64,000 nucleotides of DNA from Komagataella phaffii GS115 (GCF_000027005.1 NC_012964.1:1178001-1242000), one strand, 5' to 3'; counted from the stretch's first letter, positions 48,589 through 58,497 are shown. Notes: generated from the letters alone by a model not told the origin. Numbers and translations: made by a program.

Positions 48589-49395
48589 ATGGCTGATAAT
48601 TATAGTATTAAGTCTTTGCAGGACAGTGAGAAAGCTAGAACACCCGATGATGATGAAAACAGTTTGGCCCGTGTGGTTCTATCCCAAAATGAAGAATACA
48701 TCTTTCTAGGAAGACAGAAGTTCCGTAAGTCAGACCTTTACGCCGCTTTCGGAGGTACTTTGAATCCCGGTGTCACAGCACCACCAATTCACAAGTTTGG
48801 TAATCCTGCTCCACTGGGTTTATCAGCTTTTGCTCTTACTACTTTTGTTCTTTCATTGATAAACGCTCAAGCTATGGGAGTTACACAAACAAACGTGGTC
48901 GTGGGACTGGCTCTCTTTTACGGTGGTTTGATCCAGCTATTGGCTGGAATGTGGGAAATGGCTGTTGAAAACACGTTTGGTGCGTTGGCTCTGAGTTCGT
49001 ACGGAGGATTTTGGCTGTCGTATGCAGTTTTGAACATCCCATGGTTTGGAGTTGCCAGTGCCTATGAGCAGTCCAGAGATTTCCAAGTGGCCGTGGGATT
49101 CTACCTACTGGGCTGGACTATTTTCACCAGCATGCTATGCCTCTGCACAATGAAATCCACCGTCGCATTCTTTTTGTTATTCTTCTTCTTGGCCATTACA
49201 TTCCTCATGTTGACGGTTGGAGAATTGGCTCCCTCAGTTAACTGTACCAGAGCAGGGGGTGTTCTTGGAGTCATCACAGCTTTTATTTCTTGGTACAATG
49301 CTTACGCAGGTCTAAGTACCCCAGAGAACTCATATATACAGGTATCAGCTGTACCCTTACCTGGCTCTGCAAGCAGAGGTCTCCGAACCAAATAG
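48589..49395 (+). CDS. Acetate/ammonium transporter of the ATO/ADY2 (GPR1/FUN34/YaaH) family
   Basis: The 268-residue protein is a plasma-membrane transporter of the family that includes S. cerevisiae Ady2/Ato1 (acetate-proton symport) and Yarrowia Gpr1. The signature NPAPLGLSAFALTTF is present at about residues 68-82, at the start of the first of six transmembrane helices. FYGGLIQLLAGMWEM, the helix-3 segment typical of the pore, follows. The N-terminus is hydrophilic and carries the KFGNPAPLG lead-in. The start is ATG 48589, with a TATA box 50 bp upstream. Which paralogue it is (ATO1, ATO2 or ATO3-like) cannot be settled by eye. Confidence 0.92.
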   Translation: MADNYSIKSLQDSEKARTPDDDENSLARVVLSQNEEYIFLGRQKFRKSDLYAAFGGTLNPGVTAPPIHKFGNPAPLGLSAFALTTFVLSLINAQAMGVTQTNVVVGLALFYGGLIQLLAGMWEMAVENTFGALALSSYGGFWLSYAVLNIPWFGVASAYEQSRDFQVAVGFYLLGWTIFTSMLCLCTMKSTVAFFLLFFFLAITFLMLTVGELAPSVNCTRAGGVLGVITAFISWYNAYAGLSTPENSYIQVSAVPLPGSASRGLRTK

Positions 49396-49470
49396 ACATG
49401 ATATGTATGAAACTAATGTTCACTTTTCACGAATTGAAAACTTTTTAAACTTGGGTGTAGTCATTATCTT

Positions 49471-49973
49471 TTAAACTATATTATCGTCCAATTGACTCTC
49501 GAGATTATGTAACGATTTGAACTTGTTCTTGATTCTCTTATATCTTAATTGTCTCTGTTTTTTGTTTCTGAGTCTCATGTACATGTCATTAATTGCCAAA
49601 GCAGCTGTAGATCCGCCAACGTTGCAAATAATATCCCTCCAGTCGAACTCTCTGTACGCGAGAAACCCTTGTAAGAACTCACTGGCAACTCCTCCCAGAA
49701 TGATGCAACATATTATTGTTAGGAAACGCAAGACTCGTATTGACTTGATCTCAAAGCTCCAATAGAATAGAGTAGTGAGAAGAAAAAATATCAAGAAATG
49801 CAACAGTTTATCATTGTTTAGTGAAATTCTGGTAAATCCAAGTAGGCCTGCTACTATTAGTCCAAGAATGAATGCTACTCCGGGTTAGTAAATAGGATCG
49901 ATCACTGATGATAAGAGCCAAGCCCACATTGATTCTTACCAATGAACACGTTTTTTCTAACTGGTATTCTCAT
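49471..49973 (-). CDS. VanZ-like small membrane protein, two exons
   Basis: Exon 1 is 49940-49973 (MRIPVRKNVFI plus the first base of an Ala codon) and exon 2 is 49471-49874; together they encode 145 residues. The protein has about four hydrophobic helices. Its conserved polar positions are those of the VanZ-like family: NNDKLLHFLIFF after helix 1, then ASEFLQGFLAYREFDWRDI and CNVGGSTAA. A basic C-terminal tail (RLRNKKQRQLRYKRIKNK) is cytosolic in the likely topology. Exon 2 alone has no ATG; the intron model uses donor GTAAGA, branch TTACTAAC and acceptor GTAG, and preserves the frame. The function of eukaryotic VanZ-like proteins is not known to me. Confidence 0.82.
49875..49939 (-). other. 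Intron of the VanZ-like gene (65 nt)
   Basis: The donor is GTAAGA, the branch box TTACTAAC and the acceptor GTAG on the minus strand. The branch A is 10 nt before the 3' splice site. Phase 1; splicing recreates GCA (Ala) at the junction. Confidence 0.85.
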
Positions 49974-50234
49974 AATACGTCGTGTGTCTATGTCATGTAT
50001 TACTATCGATGTACCCTAAAGGCTTGTTTGGAAGAAGTAGCTTTCAAACTTAATCTCCTAGACGGAAGACCCACGAAATCGCCTTGCCCAATTCACTCCG
50101 CTCGTACCAGCTACCCCGGCCAAAACTTATACCAGTTCGCCCCCACAAGTGTCACATCCAAACACCTTTCTCCAATTTATCCTCAACTTAAAGCGGCATA
50201 TTCTCCTCTCCCAACTTAACCGTTTTGCTTCCCA

Positions 50235-53200
50235 ATGGCTTCGTTTGCACCACAAGGAACCTTTCAACAACCGTTGTCTACGGAAGAGCTTAGATTCTAT
50301 GGCCAGCTTTTCAAGTCGCTTGACCCTGAGTCCTTGGGCGTTGTCACTGGAGATGCTGCTAGGTCAACCTTAGAGAAGTCAGGTTTGCCCCCTTTGGTTT
50401 TGGGGAACATATGGAACATTGCCGACTCTAATGCGACAGGTTTCCTGACCCAGTATGGCTTTGCCATCGTTATGAGACTAATTGGCCACGTTCAATTGGG
50501 AAGAGAACTAAGTCCAGATCTATACCAAACATTTGGCAGATTGCCTTCTTTTAACAACGGCGCTCCGGCCCCACAGCAACGATCACTTCCAGAACAGTAC
50601 ACTGGCACAGCACAATCTATCCCTCCATTGACCAATGCTGATGTGACGAAATTCGGACAGATTTTTGATCAGACTGCCCCAACCGGTATCCTCTCTGGTG
50701 CAGAAGCTAGAAATATTCTTCTTAAAGCAAAGCTACCAAACCACGTATTGGGACAAATTTGGTCTCTGGCTGATAAAAATGATCTTGGCAGGCTCAACAA
50801 ATCCGAGTTTATTATTGCAATGCACTTGATTCAGGTTGTGCTTAGTGGAGCAGTGACTACAATTCCAAGCTCCCTCCCTCAATCTATCTGGGATGTTGCC
50901 AACAATACCATTCAATCCAGCCCAGCCCCATCCATTACTTCTGTTTTGAATACACCTATTCAAAGACAGTTGTCTTCAAATCTTACCGGACCTTCAACAC
51001 ATGCTGTCCCTGTTGAACAATGGGCTATCTCACCTGATCAAAAACAACAATATGATAGGATTTTCGAAGGATTGGATAAAAACTCTTCGGGATTTTTGTC
51101 AGCATCGGAGTCTGCAAAGTTTTTAATGGGCTCTAAGCTGCCCCAAAACGTACTTGCCAATATCTGGGACCTATCTGATATTCAAAATTCTGGAAAATTT
51201 TCCAAGACAGAGTTTGCAATTGCTATGTTTTTGGTAAACAAAAAAGTTCAAGGTGTTGAATTACCAGAAATTGTACCCGATTCATTGATAGCAAGTGCTG
51301 GTGGTGTAGCTCCGAACTCTAGATCTCGTTTCTCTCCACAGCCCACGCAGTCACCTCAACCACACCCATCACAATCTGTTAAACCTAAACTTTCCTCTCT
51401 TGATGAGTTGTCTGGTCTATTCAATTCCGTTTCACCTACTCCTCCTGCGGGTCAGAATAGTCATGGAAATTTCAAATCTCCCCCTATTGCACCTCCATCA
51501 CGTAATAACACAGACCTTGGCGGGGTAAAGCAATTTGTTCCTTCTTCTACATTTGGTCAACAATTTTTGGAAAAAGAGGCTAATAAGCAGGAAGCCCCAT
51601 CCTTACTGGAAGAGTCTTCAGATGATGAAGATGATAATGTCCCTGAGACTATTGGTGTCCGCAGACAAGCACCTCCAATTCCAAACCGCAATGAGAAGGC
51701 TAATCTTAACTATGAACCAAATTATGGTGCATTGAAATCTGTACAGGATACGAAGCCTTCAACCGTACGTCAAGTGTCATTTCAGGAAGCCCCTAAAACT
51801 CAGCAGTATATTCCACAACCGAACTCTGACTTATTGGCAGATTCTAATCCTGAAGTATCAAGAGATTTGTCCAAAGCCAATACTGACATTGCCAACATTT
51901 CTAATCAAGTTTCATCTCTTACTCGCCAAACAAGCGAGCTGAATGATAAGCGTGACAGAGCTCAAGCTGAATTGGAACGAATCCTAAAATTGAAGGAGCA
52001 AATCCAGCTCAAGTTATCAAACTTACAAACTTCTTACTCTGCTGAAGTTAGTCAAGTCAAACTGCTGGAAGAGCAGCTAGCCAAAGAAAGCTCACAAACT
52101 GAGCAACTGAGACAAGAGGCTTCTTTACAGGAAGCAACTTTCCATACGTCTCAAACTAAGCACAAAGAAATGGAAGAAAAGTATGCTCAAATTGAGGCCG
52201 AGAATCAGGGGTTAAAGCAACAACTATCATATTATACGTCTTCCAACTCTGAACTCAAGCTCAAACTGGAAGAACTTGAGAAGCAAAGCAAACAATCTTC
52301 AAACATTCTCTCAGTAACTAGCCAACAGTTTACCATTGCTCAAACTGAAAATCAACAGTTAGGAGAAAAGATTGAACAACTAACTCAGGAACTGAAGGAT
52401 AGTGAACTTAAAAGTCATGAGTTACAAACCAGCACCGAACAATTGGACCACCGAAAAACTGAACTTTTGGAAAGGAATAAGACTTTAGAGAAACAACTAG
52501 AAGCATATCAGGCAGATATAGAGAGTCGAAGCAGTCAATTGCAAGAAGCGGCTAGGGAGATACAGGAGCTCGAGCTGAAAAACTCTAAACTGAATGATGG
52601 GGTCGAACAAAAGAAAGTTGAGCTTTCCAATCTTGCTAATACTTCTCAATCCCAAGAAGGCTTGAGTGCCACGGCTGGTACTTTAGTGGGAACTGCGGTC
52701 GCTGCTGCGGCTGCCGGAGCTGCAGGCGCAGCAATTTTTTCTAAAGAGAATAAGAATAATTTAGAAGATGCCGCCAAACAGTCGACTATTGGTTCGCAAA
52801 CTGAAAAAGCCCTTTCAGTCAACACTGCGGAAACTTCTGTTGCCTCTCTTCCTCAATCAGATTATCAACTGGCCCCAGAGAGTACTCTCACGGAACAATT
52901 CAGCCTACCGCTTGTGAGACCAGAATCGCTGACGTCTAGTGTGCAGAATAATGCACCTCAATCTGTGAGGGATGAATCTGAGGTTAGGTCGTCTATCTCT
53001 GTAGAAGGTGAGTACTCCAATAAGCAACCTCAGGAATCATCGCCTGAGGAGCAAAGGCCCCTATCATCGGAAGCTGGTTCTTATGAACTAGTAGAAGCTG
53101 AGAAGGAACATAGTGAGTTTCCAGGTGAGTTCCCGGCTCAATCTGAAGACACTCTGGATGAAAACTCGACTGCTTTTACGACCGCAAATGCTTTTGCTGA

Positions 53201-54497
53201 TAGTTCAAATGCTTCAAATGTAGGGGAAAACATAACCAGCTCAGATGTTGCAACATCGGTAGACGTCGAAAAGTCCATACAATCAAACCAGAATGATTCC
53301 TCAAAGAATTCAGATATTTCGGCAGAATCTGACAAGATCCAAGATCGCTACCCCAAGATAGAGACCACAGAAGATGAAGGTGCTGCCGATATAGAGGTTA
53401 ATGATCCTCTTCCAGAAGAGAAACTGTCTAGCGTGACTGATAAAGTAGCCTCATTATCTATCACTCCAGGAGTGGTGGAACCTATCCCAACAGCAGAAAA
53501 TAGCCAATTCTCATTTGAAGGAGAGAGCTCTGAATTTGATAATGAGGTGTCTAAGCGCTTAGATTCCTTTCAAAAGCCTACATCTGAACCTGATTCTGAA
53601 ACTTCGTCTGATGAAGATGGTCCCGAAGATTTGGATAAAAAGGTACACCCTGACGTTACCGCAAGTGCTCCGGTTGAAGTAAAAGAAGATCAAGAGGCAA
53701 CTTCTGAAGATGATGAGGAATTTCACGACACTGTGGAAGAATTTCCCACGCCTAGAACAGTTCCTGTTTTTTCTAACAATCCGTTTCCCTTATTTTCAAA
53801 GAATGATGATGCTGGTGTTCCAGTACTGAAGGATGATCACGTTGAACCAGCACATGATGTGGTCAAGGAACAGGATGAATTCGCTCAACTCGAGGAAGCA
53901 GCATTGGATACTAGTGTCCCTGGCAAATTTGAATTACCTAAATCGTCTGTCCCTGCCTTTGGTGATGAAGATGTACAACTAACCCAGGGTACTGCTAATG
54001 AACAGGACGAGTTCGCAGATTTGGTTGCCCCCCGCTTGGAAGCTGGAGAAGAATTTGATGAGTTTTCAAAGTTAGAAGAAGCTCCTATAGAGCAAACCGA
54101 TCAATTAAATGACTTTGAAAACCAGTTCACTAACGATTTCTCAAACCAATTTGCAGAAAGTAATTTTTTCAACAGCCAAACGCAGACCTTTAATGATACT
54201 CAGGGAGACACTGAAGGAAGTAAATCAGATGAGTGGGAGGTTCTATTTGCTGGATTTGGTAATGCTAAGCAAGAGACTTTTGCTCCACCCGTACAGGAGC
54301 AACAAAATCAAGAGTCGTTTGGCCAGACGGGATTTGGTAGCAGCTTTGATATCAATGATTCGGGCAACCAGGCTCATGACTTAGCGATTGAGGAACTGGT
54401 CGGAATGGGATTTACGAAAGAATCAGCCGTTAAAGCCCTGGAAAAAAGTAATTGGAAACTGGAGGATGCTACGAACTACTTATTGGATCATGCATAA
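50235..54497 (+). CDS. EDE1: Endocytic scaffold Ede1 (Eps15-like)
   Basis: Ede1 is the early-arriving scaffold of clathrin-mediated endocytosis and, in S. cerevisiae, a selective-autophagy receptor for its own condensates. The 1420-residue protein (S. cerevisiae 1381) starts at ATG 50235. It has three EH domains at about residues 12-105, 135-230 and 270-360, each with an LPxxVLxxIWxLxD-type block (for example LPNHVLGQIWSLADKND). A Pro/Gln-rich linker follows, then a coiled coil at about 550-805, an unusual Ala/Gly hydrophobic stretch at about 811-836, and a long acidic disordered region. A C-terminal UBA domain (AIEELVGMGFTKESAVKALEKSNW) ends the protein. Confidence 0.95.
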   Translation: MASFAPQGTFQQPLSTEELRFYGQLFKSLDPESLGVVTGDAARSTLEKSGLPPLVLGNIWNIADSNATGFLTQYGFAIVMRLIGHVQLGRELSPDLYQTFGRLPSFNNGAPAPQQRSLPEQYTGTAQSIPPLTNADVTKFGQIFDQTAPTGILSGAEARNILLKAKLPNHVLGQIWSLADKNDLGRLNKSEFIIAMHLIQVVLSGAVTTIPSSLPQSIWDVANNTIQSSPAPSITSVLNTPIQRQLSSNLTGPSTHAVPVEQWAISPDQKQQYDRIFEGLDKNSSGFLSASESAKFLMGSKLPQNVLANIWDLSDIQNSGKFSKTEFAIAMFLVNKKVQGVELPEIVPDSLIASAGGVAPNSRSRFSPQPTQSPQPHPSQSVKPKLSSLDELSGLFNSVSPTPPAGQNSHGNFKSPPIAPPSRNNTDLGGVKQFVPSSTFGQQFLEKEANKQEAPSLLEESSDDEDDNVPETIGVRRQAPPIPNRNEKANLNYEPNYGALKSVQDTKPSTVRQVSFQEAPKTQQYIPQPNSDLLADSNPEVSRDLSKANTDIANISNQVSSLTRQTSELNDKRDRAQAELERILKLKEQIQLKLSNLQTSYSAEVSQVKLLEEQLAKESSQTEQLRQEASLQEATFHTSQTKHKEMEEKYAQIEAENQGLKQQLSYYTSSNSELKLKLEELEKQSKQSSNILSVTSQQFTIAQTENQQLGEKIEQLTQELKDSELKSHELQTSTEQLDHRKTELLERNKTLEKQLEAYQADIESRSSQLQEAAREIQELELKNSKLNDGVEQKKVELSNLANTSQSQEGLSATAGTLVGTAVAAAAAGAAGAAIFSKENKNNLEDAAKQSTIGSQTEKALSVNTAETSVASLPQSDYQLAPESTLTEQFSLPLVRPESLTSSVQNNAPQSVRDESEVRSSISVEGEYSNKQPQESSPEEQRPLSSEAGSYELVEAEKEHSEFPGEFPAQSEDTLDENSTAFTTANAFADSSNASNVGENITSSDVATSVDVEKSIQSNQNDSSKNSDISAESDKIQDRYPKIETTEDEGAADIEVNDPLPEEKLSSVTDKVASLSITPGVVEPIPTAENSQFSFEGESSEFDNEVSKRLDSFQKPTSEPDSETSSDEDGPEDLDKKVHPDVTASAPVEVKEDQEATSEDDEEFHDTVEEFPTPRTVPVFSNNPFPLFSKNDDAGVPVLKDDHVEPAHDVVKEQDEFAQLEEAALDTSVPGKFELPKSSVPAFGDEDVQLTQGTANEQDEFADLVAPRLEAGEEFDEFSKLEEAPIEQTDQLNDFENQFTNDFSNQFAESNFFNSQTQTFNDTQGDTEGSKSDEWEVLFAGFGNAKQETFAPPVQEQQNQESFGQTGFGSSFDINDSGNQAHDLAIEELVGMGFTKESAVKALEKSNWKLEDATNYLLDHA

Positions 54498-54740
54498 CTT
54501 CTCTACCATATGGTATTTACTGTTTTGTTATTATTGTTCACGTACATAAAATGTAACTTTATGGGGATTTTAGTAAACGATTTGTAGCCGAATGCTGGAT
54601 GTTACGCGCTGCTCTCCTTCTATGGAAAGAGCCCTCTTTACACCATACAGTAAACGTACAGCACGGCTGATATCCCCTTTTGGCTAGTAATCCCCAACAG
54701 ACTAAGATTCCCCACTTAGAGTTCTTTCACTCAAAGAATC
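54498..54740 (+). promoter_or_regulatory. EDE1 3' end / aminopeptidase promoter
   Basis: These 243 bp between two plus-strand genes are AT-rich after EDE1 (ATTATTGTTCACG and TACATAAAATG), consistent with a 3' end. The second half is C/T-rich before the aminopeptidase ATG. No defined regulatory site is recognised. Confidence 0.4.
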
Positions 54741-57398
54741 ATGTCAACCACTGATTTAGACACTTCAATTCACAATGCTCTGCCTCTCAATTTGCAACCT
54801 ACCCACTATGATCTACAGATTTTTGACATAGATGAGACTAATGACACATTCAAGGGGCTGGTTACCATTGACTTGGATGTGATTCAACAAACAGACAGAC
54901 TGGTGCTCAATGTTAGAGATATTGTGATAGATAGCGTGCAATTAAAATTTAACTTAACAAAAACCGTAACTGAAGTTGGATGTACAATCGAACCTACGGA
55001 CGTTGTTAATGAGACTGTGGTGCTCAAATTCCAAGAGCCAGTCAAATCAGGATCATTGAAGGCAGTTATCAATTACAGTGGTGTCATTCAATCGAATATG
55101 ACAGGTTTTTATAAATCCACCTATAAAGATCTGGCATCTGATGAGATTAAGACAATGCTGTCTACACAATTTGAAGCTACTGATGCCAGAAGAGCATTCC
55201 CATGTCTTGACGAACCTAATCGTAAGGCAACTTTCCAGCTGTCGATCGTTACGAGGACAAACTACACAGTTTTATCAAACATGCCGGTCTTGTATTGTCG
55301 AACTTTAGATGACGGTAAGAAATTCGCAACCGATAGTCGTGAATTAAAGGTTGTACAGTTTGAAAAAACTGTTGTGATGAGTACATATCTATTGGCCTGG
55401 GCTATCGGCGAGTTTGAGTATTTAGAAGCCTTCACAGACAGATCTTACAATGGTAGTAAGGTTCCAATCAGAGTCTATACAGCAATTGGAAACAAAGAGC
55501 AAGGCCGATTTGCCCTTGAAACGTCCACAAAAGTAGTTGATTTCTTCAGCAAGATTTTTGATATCGACTATCCCCTACCAAAGCTGGACTTACTATGTGT
55601 TCCAAATTTCACCTGCAATGCCATGGAAAATTTTGGGCTTTTGACCTTCCGTGCAACCGCTTTACTCTTTGACATCGAGAAGTCTGATCCTAAGTACAAA
55701 ACTAGAGTTGCCTACGTTGTATCTCACGAAATAGCACATCAGTGGTTTGGAAATTTGGTAACAATGAATTGGTGGAATGAGCTTTGGTTGAATGAGGGTT
55801 TCGCAACCTGGGTAGGATGGTTAGCTGTGGATGAGCTATATCCTGAATGGAACGTTTTCTCAACATTCGTTTCTGAATCTTACGAAAGTGCCAAAAGTTT
55901 GGACTCTTTGAGAAATTCTCATCCAATTGAGGTTGCTATCAATTCTGCAAAAGATATTGACCAAGTGTTCGATGCAATTTCTTATCTAAAAGGAGCCTCA
56001 GTCATCCGTATGCTCAGTCAATCAGTCGGAATTGATGTTTTTCTGAAGGGTGTTTCTATTTATTTAAAGAAGCACAAATTTGGCAACGCAAAGACTGTTG
56101 ACTTGTGGAGTGGTATCTCTGAGGCCTCAGGAATTGATATTTCAAAGCTCATGGACAATTGGATCAAAAAACAGGGTTACCCTTATTTGAAAGTTGAGTC
56201 TGCTGGTGACAACTTAACTATTACTCAGAAAAGATTTTTGGCAGCTGGAGACATTACCCCAGAAGACGACAAAACCATTTGGTGGGTGCCTCTAAACATT
56301 TCTGTCGGATCTGGAACCTCCGTTGCTGAAAACTATGCCTTAACTGAGAAGTCTGCTGTTATTCCTAGACCAGATTCTCCATTTTTCAAATTGAATAAGG
56401 ACTCTGTCGGTGTTTACAGAGTTTTTTATAGTGCTGACTTGCTGAAAGAGATTTCAAAGAATTTGGACCACTTTTCAGCAGAAGACAAAGTTGGTCTTCT
56501 TGCTGATGTGAACGCAGCCGCAATTGCTGGTTTTCTACCAACTTCAAAACTACTTGAATTCTTATTGCATTTCAAATCAGAAACTGATTACGTCGTCTGG
56601 TCAGAAATAATCAAGTCTGTGGAGCATTTGAACTCCGTCTGGTCTGAGACCTCTGATCAAAGACTATCTAAGTCACTTACGAAATTCTGCAGAGAGCTTT
56701 TTGCCTCACAAAGTGAAAGACTTGGGTTTGAACCTAAGGGAAATGAGTCGTATTTTGATGGTCAGCTGAGACCATTGATTCTGTTAGCTGCTGGTACTAG
56801 TGGATTGGAGCCAGTTGTTACCAGATGTTTAGAGCTGGTTGAAAATTCCACAGCTATTCCCCCGTCGTTGAAACAAGTGGTGTACTCCACAGTTCTAAGT
56901 CAAAAGAATGCAACTCAAGAACAGTTTGACCTAATCTTGCAAGACCTCTACAATCCTTCTTCGCCAGACACTGTTGAAACAATTCTGATATCGCTTGGAA
57001 GTGTCCAAAATGATCTTGTGATTCCTCAAGCGGTGAAACTACTTGAGGATTGTCTCACTGGCCATGGCCGTATTGCCCTTATGAATGTTAACTTTCTAGC
57101 TGGCTCTCTAGCTACAAACCCTAAAACCAGAGTACTAGTTTGGAATTTTGTGAAAGCTCATTACAATGCCATCTTTGAGACTATGCAAACAAGTGTCATT
57201 TTATTTGATCGTTTCATCAAGACACTTAAGGAGCATGCCGATATTTCAATTCACAATGAGATACTTGAGTTTTTCAGTAACAAGAACGTGGATGGCTTCA
57301 ACAGATCTTTGCAGCAGGCCCTAGACCAAATTAAGACCAATTATGCCTGGATTCAAAGAGACAAATCTAATATTACTGAATATTTAAATGTCGAGTAG
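54741..57398 (+). CDS. M1-family zinc aminopeptidase (Aap1/Ape2 type)
   Basis: This 885-residue gluzincin trims N-terminal residues from peptides in the cytosol or periplasm. The zinc site HEIAH is at 329-333, with Glu330 catalytic, and the third ligand is Glu352 in WLNEGFATW. The exopeptidase motif reads NAMEN at 293-297, where the family usually has GAMEN. FEATDARRAFPCLDEPNRKATF near residue 145 and a C-terminal ERAP1-like helical domain complete the layout. S. cerevisiae Aap1 is 856 residues and Ape2 952, so I give no symbol. No signal peptide is seen at the ATG (54741). The CCE1 ATG follows only 10 bp after the stop. Confidence 0.9.
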   Translation: MSTTDLDTSIHNALPLNLQPTHYDLQIFDIDETNDTFKGLVTIDLDVIQQTDRLVLNVRDIVIDSVQLKFNLTKTVTEVGCTIEPTDVVNETVVLKFQEPVKSGSLKAVINYSGVIQSNMTGFYKSTYKDLASDEIKTMLSTQFEATDARRAFPCLDEPNRKATFQLSIVTRTNYTVLSNMPVLYCRTLDDGKKFATDSRELKVVQFEKTVVMSTYLLAWAIGEFEYLEAFTDRSYNGSKVPIRVYTAIGNKEQGRFALETSTKVVDFFSKIFDIDYPLPKLDLLCVPNFTCNAMENFGLLTFRATALLFDIEKSDPKYKTRVAYVVSHEIAHQWFGNLVTMNWWNELWLNEGFATWVGWLAVDELYPEWNVFSTFVSESYESAKSLDSLRNSHPIEVAINSAKDIDQVFDAISYLKGASVIRMLSQSVGIDVFLKGVSIYLKKHKFGNAKTVDLWSGISEASGIDISKLMDNWIKKQGYPYLKVESAGDNLTITQKRFLAAGDITPEDDKTIWWVPLNISVGSGTSVAENYALTEKSAVIPRPDSPFFKLNKDSVGVYRVFYSADLLKEISKNLDHFSAEDKVGLLADVNAAAIAGFLPTSKLLEFLLHFKSETDYVVWSEIIKSVEHLNSVWSETSDQRLSKSLTKFCRELFASQSERLGFEPKGNESYFDGQLRPLILLAAGTSGLEPVVTRCLELVENSTAIPPSLKQVVYSTVLSQKNATQEQFDLILQDLYNPSSPDTVETILISLGSVQNDLVIPQAVKLLEDCLTGHGRIALMNVNFLAGSLATNPKTRVLVWNFVKAHYNAIFETMQTSVILFDRFIKTLKEHADISIHNEILEFFSNKNVDGFNRSLQQALDQIKTNYAWIQRDKSNITEYLNVE

Positions 57399-57408
57399 CT
57401 AGCACTTC

Positions 57409-58497
57409 ATGAATAGATGTTTATTGTACGAGTACTTTGAGACGCGACGCGCACCTTGTCACTTTCTTTCCTCATGCATGTTGAGAGAAGAGCTCGTCAA
57501 GTCTATCACTAAACAGAAACTAACCAATTTTCAACTGCTTTCGATATGTCGAAACTGTGGATTGCCAATTGGAGCATCTAATAAAGCACAGTTAATCGAG
57601 GATATCAGCCTCTGCCTTGCAAGAGAGTCTTTGTTTACCGAAAACAAGAAATACTCCATAGTTTCCATTGATGTTGGAGTTAAGAACTTTGCCTTTACAA
57701 GGTTGCAATTGGAGGGTGGAAATGTTTTCAAATCAAGATCCTCACTACCATCCATATTAGAGTGGTTTAAGCTGGACTTGGAACAATTTGAAGGAATGAA
57801 AACTTTCTCCCCTTTAGCATACTCAAGAATGGCATACTATTTGGTGGAAAAGCTGATTTGCAAATCATCAGATACAGGACTGCTCACCCCTTCAGTACTG
57901 CTCATAGAACGTCAACGATTTCGAAGTAATGGAGGGTCTTCAGTATTGGAATCTGTTATCAAGTCCAATATTATCGAAAATATGATAATCTCCAACGTTT
58001 ACGCAATGGGTCAAATGAACAACGACTACAAAACAAATATAATCTCGTCTTCTCCAGCAAGTATGGTGAACTTTTGGACAAACTACAAAATGAGTGACGG
58101 ATCCACATATCTTTCTATGAACTCTAAAAACTCCAAGAATAGCAGAATGGTACTTGTGGATAGATGGTTTGATGCACTTTTGAAAGGAACACCAGCAAGT
58201 TTTTTGCTGGGTGACCAACTTTCAAATAGAATCAAGAGCAAGGAGTTGGCTATACTTGCGAGATGTAGCAACCCCTCAAGACGTATCTATCTACTCATGG
58301 AAATGTTGAACAAACCTTCAATCGGATCAAGTGTTGTTAAAGGGGATGACCTTGCTGATAGCCTGTTGCATGGTCTCAGCTTATTGAGATTTGAGCAGAA
58401 TAAAATGAAGCTAAGGGAAAATTTAGAGGATTTGCATGCCACGATTAATCAAATTGAACAAAGTCACGTACAGGAGATATCAATCATCAATCAATAG
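57409..58497 (+). CDS. CCE1: Mitochondrial Holliday-junction resolvase Cce1
   Basis: Cce1 cleaves four-way junctions in mitochondrial DNA and supports its segregation. The 362-residue protein (S. cerevisiae 353) has a short N-terminal stretch with several Arg that may be a presequence. A SAP-like DNA-binding segment follows at about residues 25-72 (KLTNFQLLSICRNCGLPIG), then an RNase H-fold nuclease domain. Likely catalytic acids are D88 in SIDVGVKNFAF, E167 in LLIERQRFR, and the Asp cluster KGDDLAD at 311-317. The start is taken at ATG 57409; Met24 (57478) is an alternative and would remove the presequence. The preceding aminopeptidase stop is only 10 bp away on the same strand. Confidence 0.9.
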   Translation: MNRCLLYEYFETRRAPCHFLSSCMLREELVKSITKQKLTNFQLLSICRNCGLPIGASNKAQLIEDISLCLARESLFTENKKYSIVSIDVGVKNFAFTRLQLEGGNVFKSRSSLPSILEWFKLDLEQFEGMKTFSPLAYSRMAYYLVEKLICKSSDTGLLTPSVLLIERQRFRSNGGSSVLESVIKSNIIENMIISNVYAMGQMNNDYKTNIISSSPASMVNFWTNYKMSDGSTYLSMNSKNSKNSRMVLVDRWFDALLKGTPASFLLGDQLSNRIKSKELAILARCSNPSRRIYLLMEMLNKPSIGSSVVKGDDLADSLLHGLSLLRFEQNKMKLRENLEDLHATINQIEQSHVQEISIINQ

